NCBI GenBank assembly: GCA_903873775.1
Contig: CAIQPR010000038.1
Span: 1-47,409 of the forward strand
Source: an uncultured Actinomycetes bacterium
GTDB taxonomy: Bacteria > Actinomycetota > Acidimicrobiia > Acidimicrobiales > RAAP-2
Length of the DNA stretch: 47,409 nucleotides
Direction of reading: 5' to 3'
Under the pieces are notes generated by a model. That model was given only the letters and a program-made list of their open reading frames with translations, was not told where the DNA came from and made no database searches. Shown piece after piece: positions 8,816-16,505 of the stretch (positions are counted from its first letter, which is position 1; every line of letters begins with the position of its first letter). The translations under genes were made by a program, and so were the position numbers.

Positions 8816-8851
8816 AAAAGACCCCCGCCGGGAAACCGGCGGGGGTCTTTT
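8816..8851 (+). terminator. Intrinsic terminator of the liv operon
   Basis: Perfect 16-bp stem AAAAGACCCCCGCCGG / CCGGCGGGGGTCTTTT with a GAAA tetraloop, 9 bp after the livK-like stop and ending in a T run. This is a textbook Rho-independent terminator. The A-tract on the left arm also makes it usable in reverse. Confidence 0.95.
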
Positions 8852-8902
8852 GCATTCTGGGATCCCCGTACAGAGAGTCCCACAGCGTGCAAGGATCACC
8901 GT

Positions 8903-9640
8903 ATGAGTTCGAGCGACGTGTGGGATGAGGACACAGCTGCGAGCTACGACGCTGACACGATGAGTCTGTCAACGCCCGATGTCATCAATCCCGTTATTGA
9001 TGTTCTCGCGAGACTGGCCGGTCAGGGTCGAGCCCTCGAATTCGGTATCGGGACTGGCAGGATCGCTATTCCGCTCGTGGAGCGGGGCATTGATGTCGCG
9101 GGTATCGAATTGTCTTCTCCAATGATTCGACACCTTCACGCCAAGATCCCGGTCGACCGGCTTCCCGTTGCGGAAGGGAGCATGGCCACGACGTCACTCC
9201 CCGGTTCGTTCTCCGTGGTCTTTGTGGTGTTCAACAGCATTTCCAATCTCCGCACGCAGGACGAGCAAGTCGCGTGTTTCCTCAACGCGGCGCAGCACCT
9301 CGAGCCGGGCGGACGTTTCGTGGTGGAGCTCTTCGTCCCACCACTACGCCAGTTGACGCCGGGAGCGACGGCGGTCCCCTTTGACGTATCCGACGAGCAC
9401 GTTGGACTGGACACATTCGATCTGGTCACCCAAGAATGCGTCTCGCATCACTTCACCCGGCGCGCCGACGGTCACTACGACTACGGCGTCGGCCACTTTC
9501 GCTACATCTGGCCGGCGGAATGCGACCTCATGGCTCGTCTCGCCGGACTGGAGCTCGAGTCGCGACACGCCGACTGGATCGGCACTCCCTTTACCGCCGA
9601 GAGTTCTCAGCACGTCTCGGTCTGGCGCAAGCCCGCCTGA
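8903..9640 (+). CDS. Class I SAM-dependent methyltransferase
   Basis: A 245-residue Rossmann-fold methyltransferase. The SAM-binding motif I is ALEFGIGTGRIAIPLVERG (about 44-62). An acidic residue at the end of strand 2 follows (VAGIELSSPMI), then motif SFSVVFVVFNSISNLRTQDEQ and the post-motif LEPGGRFVVELFVP. The C-terminal half resembles small-molecule methyltransferases of the Methyltransf_25 type. The substrate is unknown. AAGGATC lies 9-15 bp ahead of the ATG. It stands alone between the liv terminator and a convergent enoyl-CoA hydratase gene. Confidence 0.85.
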   Translation: MSSSDVWDEDTAASYDADTMSLSTPDVINPVIDVLARLAGQGRALEFGIGTGRIAIPLVERGIDVAGIELSSPMIRHLHAKIPVDRLPVAEGSMATTSLPGSFSVVFVVFNSISNLRTQDEQVACFLNAAQHLEPGGRFVVELFVPPLRQLTPGATAVPFDVSDEHVGLDTFDLVTQECVSHHFTRRADGHYDYGVGHFRYIWPAECDLMARLAGLELESRHADWIGTPFTAESSQHVSVWRKPA

Positions 9641-9662
9641 GCGGCGACAGTCTTTTCTGGAC

Positions 9663-10337
9663 TCAGCGGCTCCGCTCGGGATCAAAACCAACGCGTCGAG
9701 CAATGTCGCCAAAGGCTTGTCGCTTGTGAACCTTGATCACCCGACGGTCCTTGGTTGCCACTTCCGCCGCGCGCGCCACGGCGAGCGGCAGGACGTCCTC
9801 CTCGGGCGCGATGAGTTCCACAATGCCCGCGGCAAGGGCGTCGACCGCGCTGAAGCGACGCGCTGTCAGGGCTGCTTCCCGGGCCGCCGTTGCGGGCAGG
9901 CGACCGAAGACCACGGCCGCCATTTCGTCCGTCAGGGGCAATCCAAGCTCGGCCTCATTCAGACACCAAAACCCGCGATCCGACCGCATGACGCGAAGAT
10001 CCGTGGTGCAGCTCAACATTGCCCCACCGGCGAACGCGTGACCATTGATGGCGGCCACCGTGTACGCCGGGAAGACGAGGATGCGACCAAAGAGGACGTG
10101 GAGCGCGCTCACCGTCGCGTTCATTTCGTCGGGTGCCGCGGCAAACCGTTCGAGGTCTAGTCCGTTAGAGAAGAACTTGCCCGCACCGGTCCACACGACC
10201 GCGAGAGGATCAGTGACCTCGTCGAGTTCGTCAAAGATCTCATTGAGTCGGGCGATGGAGTCGAGATTGATGCGATTCTCACCGTCGTTCCACCTAATAA
10301 GAGCGACCGGGCCCTCGCGCGTCAGGGAAATGTCCAT
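9663..10337 (-). CDS. Enoyl-CoA hydratase/isomerase family protein
   Basis: Crotonase-fold protein of 224 aa acting on acyl-CoA thioesters. The two oxyanion-hole segments are visible: KFFSNGLDLE (about 54-63) and INGHAFAGGAML (about 98-109). The segment FWCLNEAELGLPL puts a Glu near 130 where delta3,delta2-enoyl-CoA isomerases carry their catalytic acid, and the short length also fits isomerases better than hydratases. The likely role is isomerising unsaturated fatty acyl-CoA during beta-oxidation, but this rests on motif position only. It is a single gene, convergent with the methyltransferase. Confidence 0.85.
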   Translation of the reverse strand: MDISLTREGPVALIRWNDGENRINLDSIARLNEIFDELDEVTDPLAVVWTGAGKFFSNGLDLERFAAAPDEMNATVSALHVLFGRILVFPAYTVAAINGHAFAGGAMLSCTTDLRVMRSDRGFWCLNEAELGLPLTDEMAAVVFGRLPATAAREAALTARRFSAVDALAAGIVELIAPEEDVLPLAVARAAEVATKDRRVIKVHKRQAFGDIARRVGFDPERSR

Positions 10338-10371
10338 TCACCCAGCCTACGATGAGCCGCCCGGTTCGGAC

Positions 10372-11721
10372 TTACCTCGCGGGGGAGAACAGAACCTGGG
10401 GCGTCGGTGCGAGCGTCACGTCGCTCGGATCGAGCGCCATCTGGGTGTAGGTACCGCCGTCATCGCCCGTGAACGTGTACTGCGGGAGCAGGGCACTCGT
10501 CCCGTCACTCAGTGTGTACTCGCCGTAGCCGAGGGTGGCACTGACCAACGTCACCACTTGCGGCAACGTAGCTCCTGGCTCGTTCGTGGTCGGAATGGTT
10601 CCCGTTGAGGGCGTTGATCCCGTCGCGCCCGACGGCGCCGTGGTCGAACTTGTCACACCGCTCGGTGAGGTCTCCGGGGTCACCGTACTCCCACTCGCTG
10701 TACCCGTGGTCGTCGAGGGCGTGGTGTCGAGGGGTGACACCACGGGGCCGCTCCGCTTCGAGAAACTGGTCGCGAGCTCATTCGCCGCGGTCTCTTCGGA
10801 CACCACCGCATAGACGCCCGCCGTCGTCACATCACCGGCAACACCGTTGGCGGACACCAGGGTCCCCGCCGGGTCGAAGGTAAAGGAGAAGGAGTACCCA
10901 CTGTCCTGTCCCTGGACGACCCAGGGCACCGTGACCGTCGTCCACTGCACCGTCGTCGTTTCTCCGGCCGGCGTGGCGTCGTCACTCGAGAAGCTCGGTG
11001 CGCCGAAGCTTCCGGTGAGATGGAGATTCGCGAGTAACTGGGCCGCCTTGGCATTGGCCGCGTCGTCGGGATACCCCGAGGTCGTCGACTGGAGTCCGTC
11101 CGTTGCATTGGTGGCCGGAGGCGAGCTCACCACGCCACCATCAGTACCGGGCTCGGTGTAGTTCCACACGAGCAGCGAACCATCGACCCAGAAGTCGACG
11201 TATCCGTCAGCAGAACTGCCGATCGTCCATGACCCGTCTGTCGACGGCGTCACAGAGGGATCTCCCGTGACCCCAAAGTCACTCGCAATGCTCTGTGATG
11301 CGGCCGTGAGATCGCTCGGCGTCGTGAACTCGTACACCGGCGCGCTCGTTGTCCCGGTGGTGAGTTGCGAACCCGCCACCAGCGTGACGTCCGGCATCAT
11401 GAGTTCTTCACCTACCGGGAGCTGGCCCCGCACCGCGGTATCGGGAGCCGCGGCGTGCGTCGTCGCACCGAGGGCCAACACTGGCACCGAGGGCGCGGCG
11501 GCGGACAGAACGGCAATGCCACCGGACGTGACGAGCATGGCGGCCGCCGCGGCGGACGCCATCTTCACTTTGAAACCCTTCGCGAGCGACACCTTGGCCA
11601 CGCGAGGCATCGTCGTAATGCGCGACAGTGTCGCGTCCAAATTCGCGTGAACGTAGGGGGCTCCGACCACCGGATCGGCGGCCCGCAACCGTGCACTCAT
11701 GAGTTCGTCGAACTCGCTCAC
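10372..11721 (-). CDS. Membrane-anchored protein partnered with ECF sigma factor (putative anti-sigma)
   Basis: A 449-residue protein encoded 54 bp after the ECF sigma gene and probably co-transcribed with it. The start is GTG with GGGAG upstream. A cytoplasmic N-terminus of about 50 residues (MSEFDELMSARLRAADPVVGAPYVHANLDATL...) is followed by one membrane helix (about 53-75) and a ~370-residue extracytoplasmic part, with a Thr/Ser/Pro-rich linker near 330-390 and a final compact segment ending FTGDDGGTYTQMALDPSDV. Position and topology fit an anti-sigma factor or sensor holding the sigma factor at the membrane. However, no HxxxCxxC zinc anti-sigma motif is visible and there is no homology I recognise. 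It could instead be a target of the sigma factor. Confidence 0.7.
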   Translation of the reverse strand: MSEFDELMSARLRAADPVVGAPYVHANLDATLSRITTMPRVAKVSLAKGFKVKMASAAAAAMLVTSGGIAVLSAAAPSVPVLALGATTHAAAPDTAVRGQLPVGEELMMPDVTLVAGSQLTTGTTSAPVYEFTTPSDLTAASQSIASDFGVTGDPSVTPSTDGSWTIGSSADGYVDFWVDGSLLVWNYTEPGTDGGVVSSPPATNATDGLQSTTSGYPDDAANAKAAQLLANLHLTGSFGAPSFSSDDATPAGETTTVQWTTVTVPWVVQGQDSGYSFSFTFDPAGTLVSANGVAGDVTTAGVYAVVSEETAANELATSFSKRSGPVVSPLDTTPSTTTGTASGSTVTPETSPSGVTSSTTAPSGATGSTPSTGTIPTTNEPGATLPQVVTLVSATLGYGEYTLSDGTSALLPQYTFTGDDGGTYTQMALDPSDVTLAPTPQVLFSPAR

Positions 11722-11775
11722 AACGTCTCCCTTTGACCCTTGTACGTCGTTCCTGTGCGGTCGAGACCAAAACTT

Positions 11776-12279
11776 TCAGACATTTTCCGCGTTCTCCATG
11801 AAATCTTTGAACCGCCCCTGGGCGCGTGACAGCCTCACGGCCGCCGCATTCGTCGTGATCGACAAGACCTGCGATAACTGCTCGGTCGACAGACCATCCC
11901 AAAAGTGCAGGAGGATGATCTCGCGATCGGAGTCCGACAGTGCTGTGAGGGCGTCCCGGATGGCGGTATCAGCCACGACGTAGTCCTCCGCCGAGGCGTC
12001 ATCGTCGCTCGGACTCAATGACGCCACAAAGGCGCTGCGGCGATTCTGTGAGCGTCGAGCGTTACTGAGAACATTGCGGGCCACGCCAATCATCCACGGT
12101 AATTCGGCGTCTTCGGGAATGCTGTCGAGGCGTCGCCAGCAGACCACGAGGACTTCGTCCACGAGGTCATCAAGATCCGACGCGCTGAGGGGGTAGAGGC
12201 GTCGGCGAAGGTAGTTCGCGACCGCCGTTGAGTGCTCGTGGGCGAGGCGCGTCAGGCGCTGTTCAGGAGAGGACGCCAT
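11776..12279 (-). CDS. ECF-type RNA polymerase sigma factor
   Basis: A 167-residue sigma-70 family protein of the extracytoplasmic-function class. Region 2 is recognisable around LSASDLDDLVDEVLVVCWRRLDSIPEDAELPWMIGVARNVLSNARRS (about 32-78). Region 4 is ALTALSDSDREIILLHFWDGLSTEQLSQVLSITTNAAAVRLSRAQGRF (about 110-158), with its helix-turn-helix. Regions 1.1 and 3 are absent, as expected. AGGAAACACCT before the ATG supports the start. The next gene, a membrane-spanning protein, is its likely regulator. An inverted repeat lies 36 bp upstream. The activating stress cannot be read from the sequence. Confidence 0.92.
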   Translation of the reverse strand: MASSPEQRLTRLAHEHSTAVANYLRRRLYPLSASDLDDLVDEVLVVCWRRLDSIPEDAELPWMIGVARNVLSNARRSQNRRSAFVASLSPSDDDASAEDYVVADTAIRDALTALSDSDREIILLHFWDGLSTEQLSQVLSITTNAAAVRLSRAQGRFKDFMENAENV

Positions 12280-12314
12280 AGGTGTTTCCTGTCCGGACCC
12301 CCGCGAGAATTACA

Positions 12315-12335
12315 CGGAAAGGACACTTCTTTCCG
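12315..12335. promoter_or_regulatory. Inverted repeat upstream of the ECF sigma gene
   Basis: Perfect 7-bp arms CGGAAAG and CTTTCCG separated by GACACTT, in the 155-bp gap between the sigma gene and the divergent aminopeptidase gene. On the minus strand the left part reads GGAAAG, reminiscent of the GGAA-type -35 of ECF promoters, with GTGT about 13-16 bases on. It may therefore be an autoregulated promoter or an operator. Confidence 0.35.
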
Positions 12336-12434
12336 CGGAGCGCACCACCCAAGACGTCGCCCAGAACTCCCACGGCCATGCTCCTACCCTAGGTCGGACC
12401 ACACACGGGCTGAGGAGGCCACTAGTTTGGGCTC

Positions 12435-13928
12435 GTGAGCGAACAGACCTCGAACCTGCCCGAACCCGACGTTTCTGAGGACCACCCGATTTCGGACCAC
12501 TGGGTCTGGATTGGGCCGCACCGTCCGCCCTGCCCGCGGGCCCTGTTCGACCAGATGACGCGAGACTGGGGTGAGGAGCCGAGCGATTCCTCCGTCCATC
12601 CGGCCGCCGACTTCTGTGCCGACCGCCGACGCCGCCTCGCCGACGCGTTTCCGTCCACCACCATCGTCGTGCCGACCGGTGGCTTGAAGGTGCGCGCCAA
12701 TGACACGCACTACCGCTTCCGTCCGGGAACGGACTTCTTCTATCTCACGTCGTGCTTCGATTCCGACGCGGTTCTCGTGATCCAGCCCGGCTCGCAGGGA
12801 CCACGATCGACGCTGTACGTGGCGGAGCGCCGCGACCATCGCACGCACGAATTCTTCACCGACGCCACCTACGGCGAACTGTGGGTGGGCAAGCGTCGAG
12901 GCGTCGAGGGATCATCGGTGTACTTCGGGGTAGAGACCGCACCCTTGGATCAACTCGCAAAAGACCTCAGTTCGGTCACGGGTGCCGTAGCGACCCTGCG
13001 AGGATTCGACGCTCGCGTGGACGCCCTCGTCGAGCCGAGCGAGAGTGACCACGCGTTGAGCGAGTACCTCTCGGAAATGCGTCTCGTCAAGGACGACTTC
13101 GAAATTGCGCAGCTCCAACTCGCTATCGACTACACGGTCAAGGGCTTCGAGGACGTCGTGCGCGCGCTGCCCGCGGCCGAGGGTCGCGGTGAGCGGGTCA
13201 TTGAAGGAATCTTCAATCTGCGCGCCCGCGTGGAAGGCAACGACGTCGGCTACGACACGATTGCCGCGAGCGGCGCGCACGCCACGATCCTGCACTGGAC
13301 GACCAACGACGGTGTCGTGCGCGCCGGGGACCTCCTGCTCCTTGACGCGGGCGTCGAGTGCCACAATCTCTACACCGCCGACGTCACGCGAACGATGCCC
13401 ATCAACGGAAAGTTCTCCGAACCTCAGCGTCGTATCTACGAGTTGGTGCTCGCCGCCCAAGAGGCCGGCATCGCCGCGGTGGCGCCCGGGGTCTCGTTCA
13501 TGGCGCCGAATGAAGCGGCTATGAAGGTCCTGGCGGAAGGTCTGCACGACTTGGGCATTCTGACCGCGGACCCCGAGGAGGCGCTCCGACGCGACCGTCA
13601 ACTGCACCGTCGCTACACCCTGCACGGCGTGAGCCACATGCTCGGCATTGACGTCCACGACTGCGCCAATTCCCGCAATGAGGTCTACCTCGGCGAACTG
13701 CAGGTGGGTTACGTGCTCACCGTCGAGCCCGGTCTGTACTTCCAAGCCAACGACCTCACCGTGCCCGAGGAATATCGGGGCATCGGCGTGCGCATCGAAG
13801 ACGACGTCCTCGTGACACCGTCGGGATCTCGCGTCCTGTCGGATGCCCTACCTCGCAGCGTCGCGGACGTCGAAGCGTGGATGGCGGAACTCTGGGCGTC
13901 GGGCCAGCCGGATCTGCGACTGGGCTAA
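12435..13928 (+). CDS. pepP: Xaa-Pro aminopeptidase (M24B family)
   Basis: Metallopeptidase of 497 aa that removes N-terminal residues preceding proline. An AMP_N-type N-terminal domain (FRPGTDFFYLTSCFDSDAVLVIQPG at about 95-119) precedes the pita-bread catalytic domain. The five metal ligands expected for the family are present: D304 and D316 (LLLLDAGVECHNLYTADVTRT), H401 (HGVSHMLGIDVHD), E431 (TVEPGLYF) and E455 (GVRIEDDVLV). An N-terminal extension of ~35 residues precedes the domain. It starts at GTG with poor spacing to a GAGGAGG, so a downstream start cannot be excluded. It is divergent from the sigma gene. Confidence 0.92.
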   Translation: MSEQTSNLPEPDVSEDHPISDHWVWIGPHRPPCPRALFDQMTRDWGEEPSDSSVHPAADFCADRRRRLADAFPSTTIVVPTGGLKVRANDTHYRFRPGTDFFYLTSCFDSDAVLVIQPGSQGPRSTLYVAERRDHRTHEFFTDATYGELWVGKRRGVEGSSVYFGVETAPLDQLAKDLSSVTGAVATLRGFDARVDALVEPSESDHALSEYLSEMRLVKDDFEIAQLQLAIDYTVKGFEDVVRALPAAEGRGERVIEGIFNLRARVEGNDVGYDTIAASGAHATILHWTTNDGVVRAGDLLLLDAGVECHNLYTADVTRTMPINGKFSEPQRRIYELVLAAQEAGIAAVAPGVSFMAPNEAAMKVLAEGLHDLGILTADPEEALRRDRQLHRRYTLHGVSHMLGIDVHDCANSRNEVYLGELQVGYVLTVEPGLYFQANDLTVPEEYRGIGVRIEDDVLVTPSGSRVLSDALPRSVADVEAWMAELWASGQPDLRLG

Positions 13929-13995
13929 TTCGCCCGCTCTCCCGCCATCATCGCGCGGGCCGAGTAGAACTAAGGGACCCCTGCCAGGAGTTCCC

Positions 13996-14907
13996 GTGAC
14001 CACACCCTTTCCCGTCGATCCCGCCGAACTTCAGATCTACGCCCCGAATCTTCCGGGACCCTCGGTGGGTCGCCGTATTGGCGCCGTGCTTCTCTTGCTC
14101 GTGATGTCGGCGGTCCTCGTGTTCGGCACCGGATTTCGCGCCCTCGGGTCGTTCGTCACCGCGAGTTCTTTGTCCCACCAGGTGATCGTCATCACGACGA
14201 CGGAGCCGACCTCGACGACGCTCGCCGACGCGCTGCTCACCGACCTTCGCCCGCACCTCGCACCCAGCGACCTCGCCGCCTTTGACGCCGAGAAGCCGTC
14301 GCTCGTCGCCGCCATCCTCGCGACTGCGAAAGAGCCCGCGACACAGGCACTGCTGACCACGGACATCGACCGCCTCTTCGCGCTTCTCAAGGACGGCAAG
14401 GCAGGCACCGTGGACACAACACCCGTCATCGACCGATTCGCGGCTTCTCTGCACGCCGCCGATCCACGTATTCCCGCCTCCCCGTCAACGCTCGTGAACA
14501 ACACGGTGATCACTGTGTCAGCGCGCAACCGCGGGTTGCCGTTGGGTGGCTCACTCAGCACGACCGGCTGGGCGCTCACCGCGCTGGGCGTTCTCGGCGC
14601 CTTTCTCACGGCGCGTTTCCTCGTTCGTCGACGCACGTGGCAACTTCTCGCGTTCGGGCTGTGCGTGGGAGGACCCGGACTCTTTGCCGTGGCGGTGGGT
14701 TTCAATCTGCACAACTCCGCCGTCCACCTGTCGTCGATCACCCACGCGCTCCCGCGCGCCCTCGTCACGCAAATCCTTCACGCGGGCGCGGCCGCGTACG
14801 AGTTCGCGGGTCTGGTGCTGGTCGCCATCGCCGTGCCGGGCGACGCGCTGTGGTGGGGACTGCTGAAGTGGCGCGGACGCGACGCGTCCCCGGTCACCGC
14901 CCGTTAA
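13996..14907 (+). CDS. Membrane protein of unknown function
   Basis: A 303-residue protein not assigned to a family. The GTG start was chosen because AGGAG lies five bases upstream and it begins just after the aminopeptidase gene. The frame stays open further 5' into that gene, but without codon support there. One helix near residues 26-48 (GAVLLLLVMSAVLVFGTGF) is followed by a ~150-residue extracytoplasmic region rich in Asp, Ala and Thr. Then come three closely spaced C-terminal helices (ALTALGVLGAFLTARF, LLAFGLCVGGPGLFAVAVGF and AYEFAGLVLVAIAVPG). No catalytic motif is seen. It may be co-transcribed with pepP, 67 bp upstream. Confidence 0.7.
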   Translation: MTTPFPVDPAELQIYAPNLPGPSVGRRIGAVLLLLVMSAVLVFGTGFRALGSFVTASSLSHQVIVITTTEPTSTTLADALLTDLRPHLAPSDLAAFDAEKPSLVAAILATAKEPATQALLTTDIDRLFALLKDGKAGTVDTTPVIDRFAASLHAADPRIPASPSTLVNNTVITVSARNRGLPLGGSLSTTGWALTALGVLGAFLTARFLVRRRTWQLLAFGLCVGGPGLFAVAVGFNLHNSAVHLSSITHALPRALVTQILHAGAAAYEFAGLVLVAIAVPGDALWWGLLKWRGRDASPVTAR

Positions 14908-14925
14908 GGGCAACAACCGGGGACG
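14885..14925. terminator. Two-part bidirectional terminator hairpin
   Basis: Outer 10-bp stem CGTCCCCGGT / ACCGGGGACG encloses an inner GCCC/GGGC stem with loop GTTAA, with 4-nt sides CACC and AACA forming an internal loop. It straddles the stop of the membrane-protein gene and sits just before the stop of the convergent P450 gene. There is no T-run, so Rho or simple stalling may be involved. Confidence 0.65.
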
Positions 14926-14935
14926 GCGCGTCGAC

Positions 14936-16156
14936 TTACTTAATGATGCGCAGCGGCAGGTTGCGCGGACCGCGCACCTGACCCTGGGACCAGGTCACCT
15001 GGGCGTCGTCCACCAGCTCAAAGTTGGGGAAGCGACGCAGGAATTCCTCGAGCGCCACCCGCATCTCGAGGCGAGCCAGGTTCGATCCGGCGCAGCGGTG
15101 AATGCCGAGGCCGAAGGCCAGGTGGCGATTCACTTCGCGGTCGATAATGAACTTGTCGGCGTCCTCAAAGGCTTCCGGGTCACGGTTCGCCGCGGGGAAC
15201 CCGAGCAGGATCCAGTCGTCCTTCTTCATCGGGCAGCCGTGGAAGTCGAAGTCTTCCTTGACGAGACGGGCCATCGACACCGGCGCGTAGAAGCGGAGGA
15301 ATTCCTCAATGGCCGTCGGGATGAGATCCGGGTCGTCCACGAGACGCTGACGGTCCTCGGGGTGCGAGGCCAGGTGGTAGAGCGACGCCCCGATGGCCGA
15401 CCACGTGGTGTCGATGCCCGCGATGAGAACGAGCACCACGGTGCCGAAGATGTGCTCGGGGGCCAACTTGTGACCCTCGACTTCCACGTTCAACAGGTAC
15501 GTCACGAGGTCGTCGCCGGGGTTCACCATGCGGTCTTCGATGACCTTGGTGAGGTATTCCTCGATCGGCGCAAACATCTCCATGCGCTTTTCGGGGTCCG
15601 GCTCGTCCACTCCCTCGAGCGCGACGTGAATGAAGTGACGGAAGAGATCTTCGTCTTCCTCGGGCAGACCGAGCAGGGCCTCGATCACGTTGGCCGGAAT
15701 GAACTGGGCGTAGTCCGAGGACCCGTTCACGATCTCCTGTTGCTCAACCTTGTCGAGAAGGTCATTGCACAGTTGGCGAATACGCGGCTCGAGTGCGTTC
15801 ACCGGTCGCGGCGCGAGAGCCGGGAGGATGATGCGTCGCGCGATCGCGTGGAACGGCGGGTCCGAGGAGATGGGCGGCACGACACCAATCGGCGCCGGCG
15901 GCGCGTCGTCACCGGGACGGCCATTACCGATGACCACGGTGCGACTGGTGTAGTGATCGGTGTCATTCGCAATCTCGGAGACGAGCTCGTGGGTCACCGG
16001 GAACCACCCACCGCCGTAGCGGTCGGTGTGGGCCACGGGGCAGCGCTCACGAAGTTCGTCCCAGATCGGGTACGGGTTCTTCACCCAGGTCGGGTCGGTG
16101 TGGTCCCAGTCGGTCGCGAAGTCCTCGACGGGGGGCTTAGTGATGTCAGTCGTCAT
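14936..16156 (-). CDS. Cytochrome P450
   Basis: Soluble bacterial monooxygenase (406 aa). The I-helix oxygen-binding motif is AGIDTT (246-251), ExxR is E285-R288 (EEFLR), and the heme loop FGLGIHRCAG (348-357) has Cys355 as axial ligand. The size and the SDPPFHAIARRIILPAL region match class I bacterial P450s that accept electrons from a ferredoxin. The gene follows its ferredoxin by four bases, and its ribosome site GAGGAG overlaps the ferredoxin stop. No ferredoxin reductase is in the window, so that partner must be encoded elsewhere. The substrate is not identifiable; a hydrophobic acid, terpene or steroid is plausible from the family only. Confidence 0.95.
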   Translation of the reverse strand: MTTDITKPPVEDFATDWDHTDPTWVKNPYPIWDELRERCPVAHTDRYGGGWFPVTHELVSEIANDTDHYTSRTVVIGNGRPGDDAPPAPIGVVPPISSDPPFHAIARRIILPALAPRPVNALEPRIRQLCNDLLDKVEQQEIVNGSSDYAQFIPANVIEALLGLPEEDEDLFRHFIHVALEGVDEPDPEKRMEMFAPIEEYLTKVIEDRMVNPGDDLVTYLLNVEVEGHKLAPEHIFGTVVLVLIAGIDTTWSAIGASLYHLASHPEDRQRLVDDPDLIPTAIEEFLRFYAPVSMARLVKEDFDFHGCPMKKDDWILLGFPAANRDPEAFEDADKFIIDREVNRHLAFGLGIHRCAGSNLARLEMRVALEEFLRRFPNFELVDDAQVTWSQGQVRGPRNLPLRIIK

Positions 16157-16160
16157 TGTC

Positions 16161-16355
16161 CTACTCCTCGATCAGTACTGCGTGTTCTGGGCAATTTGCC
16201 TGGGCCAAACGAGCGAGCTCCTCGTCGGCGGCAGCGACCACGCCGTCACCAATCGCGAACCCGTTGCCGTAGTCATCGGAATCGAACAGTCCGGGAGCAA
16301 TGGAAAAACAACGCCCGTGCCCCTGACAACGTTCCGGATCAATGGATACCTTCAC
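16161..16355 (-). CDS. [3Fe-4S] ferredoxin partner of P450
   Basis: A 64-residue ferredoxin with Cys10, Cys16 and Cys55 (RCQGHGRC and ANCPEHA). The residue at the usual fourth cysteine position is His13, the pattern of [3Fe-4S] ferredoxins that serve P450s in actinobacteria. The motif AIGDGVV... and the short length also fit. The start is GTG preceded by AAGGAGGGG. It is the first gene of a two-gene operon with the P450 and lies directly behind the palindromic operator, so both are probably controlled by one regulator encoded outside the window. Confidence 0.93.
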   Translation of the reverse strand: MKVSIDPERCQGHGRCFSIAPGLFDSDDYGNGFAIGDGVVAAADEELARLAQANCPEHAVLIEE

Positions 16356-16379
16356 GACCCCTCCTTCGTGGCTACTCGA

Positions 16380-16406
16380 TGAGACAATAACAGTGTTTTT
16401 GTCTCA
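16380..16406. promoter_or_regulatory. 27-bp palindrome: likely operator of the ferredoxin-P450 operon
   Basis: Left arm TGAGACAATAACA (16380-16392), centre G, right arm TGTTTTTGTCTCA (16394-16406). The arms are complementary at 12 of 13 positions. It lies 25-51 bp upstream of the ferredoxin GTG, where it would overlap the promoter. Size and symmetry are typical of TetR- or GntR-type repressor sites. No regulator gene is adjacent. Confidence 0.7.
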
Positions 16407-16463
16407 CGGCCAGCACGGCGTGCGGGACGCGTCTCGAGTCCGGCGCGAGCCGGTCAGAGCCGA

Positions 16464-16505
16464 GAAAAAGCCCTTTATCAGGGAATTTGAAGCCGCACGC
16501 GGCTT
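16464..16505 (-). terminator. Tandem hairpin terminator of serB
   Basis: Read on the minus strand, the serB stop sits inside AAGCCGC-GT-GCGGCTT (16490-16505). It is followed by a second hairpin CCCT/AGGG (16471-16483) and CTTTTTC. Two stacked hairpins and a T-run directly after the stop codon make an intrinsic terminator likely. It also insulates serB from the P450 operon promoter. Confidence 0.65.

Noticed and set aside
15098..16390. 430-codon plus-strand frame opposite the P450 and ferredoxin genes
   Set aside because: Antisense to two genes with intact heme and cluster motifs. The translation is Arg/Val/His-rich low-complexity sequence typical of a high-G+C shadow.
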